The position numbers and the translations under genes are program-made. Shown in pieces: positions 17,501-24,777 of a DNA stretch of 31,295 nucleotides (within the stretch, counting starts at the first letter, position 1; every line of letters begins with the position of its first letter). Under the pieces are notes generated by a model. The model saw nothing but the letters and a program-made list of their open reading frames with translations, did not search any database and was not told the DNA's origin. The stretch covers positions 1-31,295 of the forward strand of contig CANPXA010000002.1 of assembly GCA_947585525.1 (NCBI GenBank). The letters are read 5' to 3'. The stretch comes from an uncultured Akkermansia sp. (lineage in GTDB: Bacteria > Verrucomicrobiota > Verrucomicrobiia > Verrucomicrobiales > Akkermansiaceae).

Positions 17501-18930
17501 GCTTGCCGACAGCTCTCCGGATTCTGCATAATGCGTTGGATTGCCACCTCCATGGCGCGGATGTCTTCCCCGGGATCGGTCATCAACGTCCCGTCACTGA
17601 GAGCACGTACGATGAGGTCCGCCATGGCTGAAGCCGGCATCGTCTCCCATGTGTCGCGCGCCTGTCGCAAGTTGGCCATGAGGGCACCTGTTGCTTCCTG
17701 CAGCTCTGTGGGGTCAAAGCCAAATTGCATGGCTTGGCGCAGCTGCTCGACAGCGAGGGACAGAGACTGTCGCCACTTGGCAGGATCGGTGGTTATACTG
17801 AGGGTGGAGAGATCAGCCACTTGGTAGAGATCCTCCCACTCGGTTCGGGCGACCTTGAATGGACATTCCGGAGTGTGTGCGAGACGCTTGAGGCGTCGGT
17901 TGAGCATCTCGCAAGCCAACTGTAACGGCAAATCTGCCGCGCGTCGTTCCAAGGAATCAGGTTTCTTCTCAAAGGGTCGCACGACGGAGATGATGATGTT
18001 GCAGTCGGCGAGTTCTTCGTTGGGAATCAATTTTTCGGGTTGGGAGGAGGGGGAGAGGGAACCGAGCTCAGGCATGGGTGCCACGGGCGTAGCTTGCATC
18101 TCGGAGAAATGTTTGTTGATCCACGTTTCGGCCTGTTTCGGCTCGAAGTCGCCGGTGAGAATGAGCACCATGTTTTCCGGCACGTAAAAGTCCTTGTATT
18201 GCTTACGCACCAGTTCGGCCGACCCGTGACGCAGTACTTTTTCTTTGCCGATAGGCATATATTTGGCCAACCTTGTGCCCTCACTCAGCTGCTCCAACAG
18301 ACTGACGGTGGCACGCATGGAAGCGGAGTCGCGCGCCTTGAGTTCGCTGATGACAATGCCTCGCTCCTTGTCGATGGCTTCGTCATCCAACGTAGCTCCA
18401 TCCGCAAAGTCGCGCATGATGGTGAGAGCGGTATCGACCGTTTTTTCCTGGAGGTTGGGTAGATCCAGCATATACACGGTTTCCCGGAAGCTCGTGTACG
18501 CATTGGCATCGCCGCCGAAACCGAGTCCCAGTTTCTGCATCACCGGAATGAGTTCTCCTCGCTTGTAGTTGCGACTTCCGTTGAAGACCATGTGCTCAAG
18601 CAAATGGGAAAACCCCGTGTTCAGCTCGTTCTCGCTGAGGGAACCGACATGAACGTAAAGCCGCACTGAGCCACGCCCGACCGGTTCGGACGTCGGGCGG
18701 ATGATGTAGCGTAACCCACTCTTGAGCTTTCCTTGCGTGATGCGGGCATCTTCCCTCAACTCCTGCTCCCCCTGCTGCATTGTCGGCACGGATGCCTTCT
18801 CCTCGGAACCGTACACATACACCCCCAGAGCCATCGCAAGCAGCAGCCCGCTCCTCACGAGTTTCATCCCGACTCTCTTCATGTTGCTCATAGTATCTAT
18901 CATACGTGCGTGGACCCCCGAATCTTTCAT
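14506..18930 (-). CDS. Giant periplasmic M16 zinc protease with an unusual C-terminal module
   Basis: The 1474-residue product has a signal peptide (hydrophobic 28-40) and two M16 halves. The N-terminal half carries the inverted zinc motif HLLEH (109-113) and the third ligand Glu189 exactly 76 residues later, so it looks catalytic. The second half (~545-960) lacks HxxEH, as in PqqL-type and other full-length M16 enzymes, which end near 930. Here a further ~480 residues follow (~990-1474) after a charged linker rich in D, E and Q. This part has a DDDPYGDCLWGI stretch (1074-1085), GGHG (1183-1186) and GYTVPSWH (1287-1294), suggestive of a clan CD (gingipain/C25-like) fold. It is the first gene of a six-gene operon ending in a peptide importer. 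ATG codons at 18891 or 18882 would give a more normal signal peptide N-region. Confidence 0.88.
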   Translation of the reverse strand: MKDSGVHARMIDTMSNMKRVGMKLVRSGLLLAMALGVYVYGSEEKASVPTMQQGEQELREDARITQGKLKSGLRYIIRPTSEPVGRGSVRLYVHVGSLSENELNTGFSHLLEHMVFNGSRNYKRGELIPVMQKLGLGFGGDANAYTSFRETVYMLDLPNLQEKTVDTALTIMRDFADGATLDDEAIDKERGIVISELKARDSASMRATVSLLEQLSEGTRLAKYMPIGKEKVLRHGSAELVRKQYKDFYVPENMVLILTGDFEPKQAETWINKHFSEMQATPVAPMPELGSLSPSSQPEKLIPNEELADCNIIISVVRPFEKKPDSLERRAADLPLQLACEMLNRRLKRLAHTPECPFKVARTEWEDLYQVADLSTLSITTDPAKWRQSLSLAVEQLRQAMQFGFDPTELQEATGALMANLRQARDTWETMPASAMADLIVRALSDGTLMTDPGEDIRAMEVAIQRIMQNPESCRQALEKAFDLHQARLTLMGNLPNDSSEQALREIFEQALAQPVEARAAATTKPFAYDTIGVPGVVLHREDIQDLGITTLTLSNGVKVNLKPIDFRKGSIRVTAAVNGGRLALPDTPGLTQMVRAVMQRGGLQEHSYDELESIFASKRVSLDFDLTPTHFVFTGLSSTEDLELQCKLLAASILYPGYREDGELLLRRSLNNEYRDLETTPNGVYAMQSRRALFGKNTLFAVPQREEIEALSAQSVREVLSPLLEKNFTEVSLVGDFDVDEIIPILERTFGAMPQRRAEPIPVPDTRRRVEFQPWGQREIMRYPTDLDKTIVAHVHYAGNGRDLRRNRRLHILSSIVRDKLFNGLRANMGESYSPSAKLQLNPDFDNAALLTTVSFGVKGNRTKVSAAMESICTAVGRGDISDDDFERAKRPIVAAMQKSLVSPDYWEENLIDLQSDPQRLPLMRDFSKDIQGITADEIRALGREVFGKPEQTNFYFVVPQDTEIGKDENQDQADPNTRETEETPAFSSPAEGEYVVLMTKATAERTEWKAVADALLKKYAGATLETVEKLDVESCAETLRRSGARYAAIVLRPEEVNRATVDILHRATRKIDDDPYGDCLWGIISGSNAKDALRIAQHEKPLIITSLLSTMVEPDCSRMERSFCMTEKKDFAITERHGYDSSSTSTFTADTPEGLDVIQNGLQPRFSYQLSTQAPQLIVAGGHGSPFSLEMPSCKGLIFSADNRFHQVGCQHLIAFASARQPALEGKTGALQSLAEAMHFPIIEPDETVRVWVDMGPGERGDVHSTTQSMVITALSAYGCNQFSGYTVPSWHHEAAQNTLQFFLKHTDETTLAEAFYLGNQLLIARTLELDPKLLNVQFNDSEISPTLQRDILQAGAHIPTAKAREAVGLVQERDILAFFGDPAWVAAVDSTHTPAPLQMTWNESARDLSITARSDFSGPAAALFPERLRGAETISCSLKNAIITDDFILIPSLSLKKGESITIHLTSEGTN

Positions 18931-19003
18931 GGCTTTCGCGTCAGCCTGATGTCAACTCTTTTAAGTTTTCTTCAATAAATTCCGGGGAACCCTTGATTTA
19001 GAG

Positions 19004-19032
19004 TTGGCAGGACGGAGATACTATGCTAGAAT
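19004..19032 (+). promoter_or_regulatory. Sigma70-type promoter of the small lipoprotein operon
   Basis: -35 TTGGCA (19004-19009), 17-nt spacer, -10 TAGAAT (19027-19032), placed 37 nt before the ATG at 19070. It faces away from the M16 operon across a short divergent intergenic region. Confidence 0.65.
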
Positions 19033-19069
19033 ACAAGAACAAGGCGAACAGATATACCGACAATAAATT

Positions 19070-19201
19070 ATGCGTAAAATACTGATAATAATTGGTCTCC
19101 TGTGCTGTGTCTGCGTGCTGGACAGTTGCGGCACAGCCGATAGTATTCTGCGATATTTCACGGGTTTGCCGGGGAATCTCTACAATGCTGTTGCACCATG
19201 A
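19070..19201 (+). CDS. Tiny lipoprotein, 43 residues
   Basis: ATG at 19070 opens a 43-codon frame: basic start MRK, hydrophobic core ILIIIGLLCCVCV, then lipobox-like LDSC (17-20) with lipid-bearing Cys20, followed by only 23 residues (GTADSILRYFTGLP and a short tail). Size and shape resemble entericidin-type small lipoproteins, but I see no sequence relation. It is preceded by a good promoter, though without a clear Shine-Dalgarno. Its TGA overlaps the ATG of the next gene by 4 nt, so the two are probably co-translated. Function unknown. Confidence 0.65.
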   Translation: MRKILIIIGLLCCVCVLDSCGTADSILRYFTGLPGNLYNAVAP

Positions 19202-19587
19202 TGACTGCTAAGAAAAAGATTTTTTCGGTGATTGCTGCAAGTATGGCATGCGTTTCTTGTCAGCAGACGCTTCCTCCGGGAGGGAGTGTCGGCGTGCGCA
19301 ATTACAATGACGCTGTGGTCCACATTGGGCAGGTCGATCCTGCCTACCGTGCTTATTTTCGTGATCAGAATGCGGCAAATTACTCTCTGAACGACCAACG
19401 CAAGGCGTACATCGCTGCCGCTCAGACGGCTCGCACCCCGGTGCGTGATTCGGATTACAGACCCAGCGCCTCTCGCAAGGTAGTTCAACGGACGCGGACA
19501 TCCGGCAAACGTGCGCGTGTCGTGCGCAAGGGAAATGTCTCCAAGCGGCGCGTGGCAGCCCGCAAGAAAGCAACTCGTCGTCGGTAG
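19198..19587 (+). CDS. Small exported protein with a highly basic tail
   Basis: The 129-residue product has a signal sequence (KKKIFSVIAASMACVSC). Cys21 is a candidate lipid site, although the residue at -3 is Cys rather than Leu/Val, so lipidation is uncertain. A middle region with N, Y and D residues (31-75) precedes a tail from ~95 that is almost entirely Arg/Lys/Ser/Ala/Val, ending KKATRRR. A polycationic tail after an export signal would suit binding to peptidoglycan, LPS or DNA; it also resembles histone H1-like tails. It is coupled to the 43-residue lipoprotein upstream. Unrecognised; function not assigned. Confidence 0.7.
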   Translation: MMTAKKKIFSVIAASMACVSCQQTLPPGGSVGVRNYNDAVVHIGQVDPAYRAYFRDQNAANYSLNDQRKAYIAAAQTARTPVRDSDYRPSASRKVVQRTRTSGKRARVVRKGNVSKRRVAARKKATRRR

Positions 19588-19608
19588 AAGTAACAACAGA
19601 GCCGCATC

Positions 19609-20367
19609 ATGGAAGAGAGAAAAGCAGAGGACAAGGCAGCCGTTGATGCGGATCCCCGGCAGGTCGATGAGTCGGAGAGCCTTGCGCCGGCGGTTGTCCC
19701 TCAATCGGATGGAGAAAAGGAGTCCGAGGAAGCAACGGTCGGAGGGGTTCCTCGCAGTTTGTTGCAGACCGTGATGGGGATGTCCGCGCTGCTGATTTTG
19801 CTCGGCGTGTTGTGTGAGTTGTATGCTCTGTGGGATAGCCGACAGGATGGCAGTAGCTGGGAACGTCTTCTCATCACCTTCCTCGCTGTCCCGCTCCTGT
19901 TCACGGCAGGGCATCTTTATTGGACCCGCAGACGAGGACTTCAGATGTTCTCCACTCCTTTTCTCGTCTTTCTTGCCGCCAACACATTGATTCTGCCGGC
20001 GTTGGTCATCCTGCCTTCCATCTTACTGGTGCCCTCGGGACCGTTCATTGCCTTGGCGTATTCGTTGGCGTTTCTGTGGTACGGCGCTTTTTACGAGAGT
20101 TCCGTGGCGGTTTCTGCCTCCTGCGCTCTCGGGTTCACATCCGTGTTGAGCATCCCGTTGCTTTACCGCCTGAGTATGCTTTCCTCCGGTCTGGTTCTCG
20201 TCGGCGTCGGGTGCTGTATGCTTTACTTTGTGTACCGTCTCGCTAAGATTCGGGCTGACAAATTGGGGAAGAGAGATATTGCCCTTAAGCGGCAGGAACT
20301 CAGCAGAATCAGAAAACAGGAGGAGAAGGTGGAGTCTCACCCCTCTGAGACAGATACTCCTTCATGA
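19609..20367 (+). CDS. Polytopic membrane protein of unknown function
   Basis: The 252-residue product has an acidic, soluble N-terminus (1-50, rich in E, D and A), about six hydrophobic helices between ~54 and ~212 arranged as hairpins, and a charged C-terminal helix (about 213-252) ending in ESHPSETDTPS. I recognise no family motif. It starts 21 nt after the basic-tail protein gene and probably belongs to the same transcript. Its last 59 nt overlap the end of the convergent pfkB-family gene. Confidence 0.7.
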   Translation: MEERKAEDKAAVDADPRQVDESESLAPAVVPQSDGEKESEEATVGGVPRSLLQTVMGMSALLILLGVLCELYALWDSRQDGSSWERLLITFLAVPLLFTAGHLYWTRRRGLQMFSTPFLVFLAANTLILPALVILPSILLVPSGPFIALAYSLAFLWYGAFYESSVAVSASCALGFTSVLSIPLLYRLSMLSSGLVLVGVGCCMLYFVYRLAKIRADKLGKRDIALKRQELSRIRKQEEKVESHPSETDTPS

Positions 20368-21274
20368 GCTCTCCCAGTCGTGAAGGTGTCAGTTTCCGCA
20401 AAGATTCTATACCGAACGCGCAACAGGTAACTCCCGCTACGACACTTCCGTACTCCATCCCGTGCCGCAGAGCATCCTCACTCGGCAGTTTTCCATCCTT
20501 GCAAAGGGGAAGAAGGTAGCCGCACAGTGCGCCCAGATAGGAGTCCCCGGCGCCGGTCGGATCCACCGCTCGCGGTATTTTAAGTGCAGGACAGTGAAAC
20601 GTGCGAAGGGAACCGTCAGGCGTCTGGCAAAAGAGAGAGGAGCCGTTGCTTCCGTGTTTGATGATGGCGTAGGTCGGACCGCTCTGCAGCAGGCGGCGGC
20701 CTGCTTCTTGCAGATTGTCGCACTGTGCGTATTCTCGTGCTTCCTCGTCATTCATGAGAGCTATGTCCACGACACTGAGCAATTTCTCGGTGTAGTTGCG
20801 CTCGCGGATGATCCAGCTCTTCATGAAGTCTGCCAGACGCAAACAATGGCGTGGCTCCTCCTGCTCCAGCAAGGCGTATTGCAGAGGAGGCGTCACATTC
20901 GCCGCCGCAATAATGCGGCAGTTCTCTCGAAGGTCTTCCGGTAACAAGGGACGCCACTCGGCTTGCACCCCTTCCTCCGTGCGCAGGCTGGTACGCAAAT
21001 TCATATCACTCTCATATTGCCCGACCCAGGAGAAGGTTTTGCCGGGAAGTTGGACGACGTGTCGAAAGCTGACTCCTTTCTCTTCGCTCTCTTTCCTCCA
21101 CTCCTTGGGAAAATCTTCCCCTATCACGCCCAACATCGCCAAATCTTCCGTCAGCAGCCGTGCCGCCAGCGCAGCGTACAAACCGGAGCCTCCAGCCACC
21201 GAGTCTGCCCGACCCTCCGGGGTAATGAGCGTGTCGATGGCAATGGTGCCGTAGATCAGTAAGCTCGGTTTCAT
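20309..21274 (-). CDS. PfkB-family carbohydrate/nucleoside kinase
   Basis: The 321-residue product has the PfkB layout: N-terminal IAIDTLITPEG with the glycine-rich GGSGLYAALAARLL (28-41) and the C-terminal signature DPTGAGDSYLGAL (238-250), in which GAGD forms the anion hole and Asp244 is the catalytic base. Family enzymes phosphorylate sugars such as ribose or fructose, or adenosine; the substrate cannot be read from the sequence. The ATG overlaps the ligA stop by 4 nt (ATGA), so it is the second gene of a ligA operon, an unusual partner for a sugar kinase. Its 3' end overlaps the convergent membrane-protein gene by 59 nt. Confidence 0.9.
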   Translation of the reverse strand: MKPSLLIYGTIAIDTLITPEGRADSVAGGSGLYAALAARLLTEDLAMLGVIGEDFPKEWRKESEEKGVSFRHVVQLPGKTFSWVGQYESDMNLRTSLRTEEGVQAEWRPLLPEDLRENCRIIAAANVTPPLQYALLEQEEPRHCLRLADFMKSWIIRERNYTEKLLSVVDIALMNDEEAREYAQCDNLQEAGRRLLQSGPTYAIIKHGSNGSSLFCQTPDGSLRTFHCPALKIPRAVDPTGAGDSYLGALCGYLLPLCKDGKLPSEDALRHGMEYGSVVAGVTCCAFGIESLRKLTPSRLGELMKEYLSQRGETPPSPPVF

Positions 21275-23592
21275 GGGGTGGGAGAATCGTCTTCCATCAT
21301 GTTGCGCAGAGTCGTCTCGTCGATGATCGGAATTCCGAGAGAAAGGGCTTTTTCTCGTTTGCTCCCTCCTCCCTCTCCCGCTACGAGGTAATGGGTCTTT
21401 TTTGTCACGGAACCGGTGGCTTTGCCCCCAGCCGCTGTGATGAGCCGTTCCATCTCGTCGCGTGGTATGCTCAAGCTTCCTGTCAGTACAAACGTTTTCC
21501 CTTGCAACGGACCGTATTCCGCCGCTCCTCTGTCTTCCACATAGCAGGACGATATCGGGTTGATATCAAGTTCTCGGAGAGTTTCCATCACCTGTTTTCC
21601 GGCGGAGGATTGCCAGTAGGCGAGCAACTTGCGACTTGACAGAGAGCCGATGGGATTCACGAGGTGCAGCTTGTTGGGGCCGTCAGCCTCGATTCTGATG
21701 TATCCGCGCTTGAGATAAGGGGAGGCAACAGCATCAATTTTGTCTCGGCGAAGTTCCTGTCGCCTATTCTCCAATTCGACTTTATCCTTTCCTCTGTTTT
21801 TTGCGGCTCCGGGGTTGAGGTTGTTGTACGTGTCGATGTCGTCTTCCAACTGCACCACGATCCGCAGGAAATCGGAGTTTGCTACCTGCTTTAGGTTCGC
21901 GTGGTAAATAGAGACGTCATGTGCCTTTACGGCTCCGATGGATGAGATGCCGAAGGCTGTGAGCCAGCGTTCCAGTGGAAGGGTGCGTGCACGTTGTAAG
22001 GCTTCAAGCGCCTTAGCCGCATTTTTCTCACCGAAGCGGCGAGGCTCTTCCGCCGTGCCCAGATTTAACGCGCCGAGCTCCTCCTTCGTGAGACGGAAGA
22101 GATCCAATGGCGAGTGGATGAGACCCTGTTTCGTGAGGGATTCTGCCACGATGCCTCCGAGGTTTTCAATGTCCAGCGCAGCACGGGAGCAGAAGTATGT
22201 CGTGCGCGTGACAATCTGCGCGGGGCAGGTAAAATTGGTGCAACGCCACGCAACTTGCCCCTCTTCCTGTGCGATGGGAGCCCCGCAACTCGGACAGGCG
22301 CTCCCCACGGCCTGAACGAGGTTGTACGGCAGGGAGTCTGCTGATCGCTTTTCCTTAATGACCTTTACCACGGAGGGGATAATCTCGCCCGCTTTTTCAA
22401 TGAGAACGGTGTCGCCGATGCGAATGTCTTTACGCGCGATCTCATCCTGATTGTGGAGGGTGGCGCGTGAGACCGTGGAGCCGGAGACGAGCACGGGCGC
22501 AAGCTCGGCCACCGGTGTGAGCACGCCGGTACGTCCCACTTGGATAATGATGTTCAGCAGTTTCGTCTCTTTTTGTTCCGGTAGGTATTTGAATGCCGCC
22601 GCCCAGCGGGGAGCCCGTGCGGTGGCACCCAGCTGTGCGCGTTGAGCGTAGGAATCCAGCTTGATCACTGCTCCGTCCGTGCCGAATCCGAGTTTGCGGC
22701 GCAGGGTATCCATGTCTTTCACAGCAAGGCGTAATTCTGTCAGACTCCGCGCGTGCAGGATCGGCTTGTTGTACGGAATTCCCATGCGGCCCAGCAGGCG
22801 CTCATAGTCATCCATGCAGCGAAGTTCTTCTCCATCGTAAGCTCCGATTCCGTGCGCAAGGAAGCGAAGGGGACGGCGTGCCACCTCCGCGGGGTCCAGC
22901 AACTTGATGGTGCCGGCAGTGGCGTTGCGAGGGTTGGCGAAGGATGGCAATCCATCCGCATCCCGCTGCTCGTTGAGGGCATCAAACTCTGCGGATGGCA
23001 TGTAGATTTCTCCGCGAACTTCCAGTACCTCCGGAGCACCCTCCGGTAATTGCTGAGGAACGCTGCTTATCGTGCGCACGTTCGCTGTGATGTCATCTCC
23101 CGTTTTCCCATCGCCGCGCGTTGCAGCGTACAGCAGCCGTCCTCTGCGATAGTAAAGAGTCGCCGCGCAACCATCGATCTTTGGCTCGATGACAACGTGA
23201 GGCTCCTTTTTCCCCAGAGTTTCGCTGAGGCGTTTGTACAGCTCAACGAGGGCCTGATCCGACTCCTCTTCCGGAGTGGGTTTCTGTTCGAAGATATCAT
23301 CGATGCTCAGCATCGGCTGAGGATGGGTCACTTTTGCAAAGCCCTCCGACAGATCATTCCCCACGCGCTGTGTTGGTGACGCCGGCGTGATGTAGTCCGG
23401 ATGCACCGCCTCGATGCCCTCCAGTTCTCGGTACAATCGGTCGTATTCTGCGTCCGTTATTTCCGGTTGAGCCTTCGCATAGTAGAGCTCATTATTCCTT
23501 CGGATTATCTCGCACAATTCCTCATACCGGGCTTTCTCGCTCGATTCCTCGTCCTTTCGTTCTTTTTCCGCGTATGAAAACAAATCTTCCAT
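21271..23592 (-). CDS. ligA: NAD-dependent DNA ligase LigA, enlarged
   Basis: LigA seals nicks in DNA using NAD. Domains in order: Ia (ELYYAKAQPEITDAEYDRLYRELE, 35-58), adenylation domain with EPKIDG (Lys138 as AMP acceptor) and GDGKTGDDIT (160-169), OB fold (~330-420), zinc finger with Cys433, Cys436, Cys451 and Cys456, helix-hairpin-helix region, and a C-terminal BRCT domain (~690-770). The length of 773 exceeds the usual ~670. The excess lies mainly in 565-650, inside the helix-hairpin-helix region, as a charged segment with a Lys/Glu-rich stretch. The 35-residue acidic N-terminal lead-in is also longer than usual. Start: ATG at 23592, preceded by AGGA and a strong promoter. Confidence 0.96.
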   Translation of the reverse strand: MEDLFSYAEKERKDEESSEKARYEELCEIIRRNNELYYAKAQPEITDAEYDRLYRELEGIEAVHPDYITPASPTQRVGNDLSEGFAKVTHPQPMLSIDDIFEQKPTPEEESDQALVELYKRLSETLGKKEPHVVIEPKIDGCAATLYYRRGRLLYAATRGDGKTGDDITANVRTISSVPQQLPEGAPEVLEVRGEIYMPSAEFDALNEQRDADGLPSFANPRNATAGTIKLLDPAEVARRPLRFLAHGIGAYDGEELRCMDDYERLLGRMGIPYNKPILHARSLTELRLAVKDMDTLRRKLGFGTDGAVIKLDSYAQRAQLGATARAPRWAAAFKYLPEQKETKLLNIIIQVGRTGVLTPVAELAPVLVSGSTVSRATLHNQDEIARKDIRIGDTVLIEKAGEIIPSVVKVIKEKRSADSLPYNLVQAVGSACPSCGAPIAQEEGQVAWRCTNFTCPAQIVTRTTYFCSRAALDIENLGGIVAESLTKQGLIHSPLDLFRLTKEELGALNLGTAEEPRRFGEKNAAKALEALQRARTLPLERWLTAFGISSIGAVKAHDVSIYHANLKQVANSDFLRIVVQLEDDIDTYNNLNPGAAKNRGKDKVELENRRQELRRDKIDAVASPYLKRGYIRIEADGPNKLHLVNPIGSLSSRKLLAYWQSSAGKQVMETLRELDINPISSCYVEDRGAAEYGPLQGKTFVLTGSLSIPRDEMERLITAAGGKATGSVTKKTHYLVAGEGGGSKREKALSLGIPIIDETTLRNMMEDDSPTP

Positions 23593-23609
23593 GTTCCTAA
23601 GCTTCCGAC

Positions 23610-23638
23610 ATTATAGCAAACTCCCTGCACCATTTCAA
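23610..23638 (-). promoter_or_regulatory. Near-consensus sigma70 promoter of ligA-pfkB
   Basis: Minus strand: -35 TTGAAA (23633-23638), 17-nt spacer, perfect -10 TATAAT (23610-23615). The predicted start of transcription lies about 10 nt before the ATG at 23592, with an AGGA just upstream of that codon. Confidence 0.8.
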
Positions 23639-23659
23639 GCCGCAGCAAACAGGTGAACC

Positions 23660-23791
23660 TCAGCCACTCCATTCGTTTCGAGTTATGTTGGAGTGATTGT
23701 TCAGCACACATATTCCCGTTTGATAGTGTGGCGAGAGGGTAACGGTTTCCTGTTTGTTGTCGCCGGAGAGACGTGAAATGATTTGCTTCAT
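23660..23791 (-). CDS. Possible 43-codon small protein after the symporter gene
   Basis: An ATG four nt after the stop of the transporter gene opens a 43-codon frame (starting MKQIISRL). The product is polar with no motif or signal. There is no strong ribosome binding site, so it would depend on coupling. It may be chance; only the tight spacing argues for it. Confidence 0.25.
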   Translation of the reverse strand: MKQIISRLSGDNKQETVTLSPHYQTGICVLNNHSNITRNEWSG

Positions 23792-23795
23792 ATAT

Positions 23796-24776
23796 TCACT
23801 CGCCGATATGTTTATGCCATCTGGCAGCAAGTCGGGCGCAGACCATGAGTTGCACTTGGTGGAAAACCATGAGGGGAAGCAGCAGGTTATTGTCGGCATA
23901 GCCGAAGATGGCAAGCATCATGGGAGCGCCTACAGCAAGACTTTTTTTCGAGCCGCAGAACAGGATGGTGATGGAGTCTGCTCTGCCAAAATGGAGAATC
24001 CTACAGGTAATCCAGATGAGACTCTGAATGACTGCAAGCAGGATGAGAGAGGCGGCGATGAGGCCGAGCAGGTGACGGAGGTCGAGTCGCTGCCAGTAGT
24101 TCTGGACGGTGGCGGAGGAGAAGGAGGTATAGACCACGAGCCAGATGGTGAGGCGGTCGTTATTGTTGATGAGCGAGCGGTGACGAGAGGCCCAGGAGGC
24201 GAGCCATCTTTGAGTGAACTGTCCGAGAACAAAGGGGAGGAGAATCTGATAACTGATGGTGAGGACAGCGTTGAGACCGACAAGAGCGCCGTTCCCGCCG
24301 TTCGTAGAGAAGAGGATTCCTACGAGCAGGGGGGTGACAAAGACACCGACGATGCTGGAGATGGATGCGGAGCAGACGGCGGCGGGTATGTTGCCCCCGG
24401 CGATGGAAGTGAATGCGATACTGCTCTGCACGGTGGATGGGAGACATGCCACGTAGAGGAGCCCGGCGAAAAGAGCAGGTCCCACGAGTTGCTCCAACAG
24501 GGGACGGCTGAGGCAGACCATGACAGGGAACAGCGCAAACGTTGAGAGCAAAACAAGAAGTTGCAAGCGCCAGTGGAGGATACCGTCAATGACGGATTGG
24601 CGCGAGAGCTTTACCCCATACAGGAAAAAGAGCAAAACAATGGCTATTTCCGTGATCCAAGCAAAGAGGGTACCCACGGATCCACTACACGGCAGGAAGA
24701 GCCCCAGCAAGATGCTCAAAATGATACCGCCGGTGAAAACATCCGGCAGAAATCTGCGCGCATGGCTCGTTACCAT
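23796..24776 (-). CDS. Bile acid:sodium symporter family transporter (SLC10A7/YfeH-like)
   Basis: The 326-residue product has nine to ten hydrophobic helices with family features: an N-terminal FTGGIILSILLGLFLPCSG, ACLPSTVQSSIAFTSIAGGN in the first conserved core, and FCGSKKSLAVGAPM in the second, which correspond to the crossed-helix ion-binding sites of the putative bile acid symporter (PSBF) group. Bacterial members probably move organic anions with sodium; the substrate is unknown. The ATG at 24776 is preferred over an upstream start because it lies 1 nt after the topoisomerase stop (TAAGATG) and gives the expected N-terminus. Probably translated in an operon with topB. Confidence 0.82.
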   Translation of the reverse strand: MVTSHARRFLPDVFTGGIILSILLGLFLPCSGSVGTLFAWITEIAIVLLFFLYGVKLSRQSVIDGILHWRLQLLVLLSTFALFPVMVCLSRPLLEQLVGPALFAGLLYVACLPSTVQSSIAFTSIAGGNIPAAVCSASISSIVGVFVTPLLVGILFSTNGGNGALVGLNAVLTISYQILLPFVLGQFTQRWLASWASRHRSLINNNDRLTIWLVVYTSFSSATVQNYWQRLDLRHLLGLIAASLILLAVIQSLIWITCRILHFGRADSITILFCGSKKSLAVGAPMMLAIFGYADNNLLLPLMVFHQVQLMVCARLAARWHKHIGE

Positions 24777-24777
24777 C

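Noticed and set aside
18950..18955. Perfect TTGACA on the minus strand before the M16 gene
   Set aside because: At 16-18 nt spacing there is no acceptable -10 box (the 17-nt position reads CCATGA). A TATGAT at 18899-18904, 7 nt before the ATG at 18891, lacks a good -35, so the operon promoter stays unassigned.
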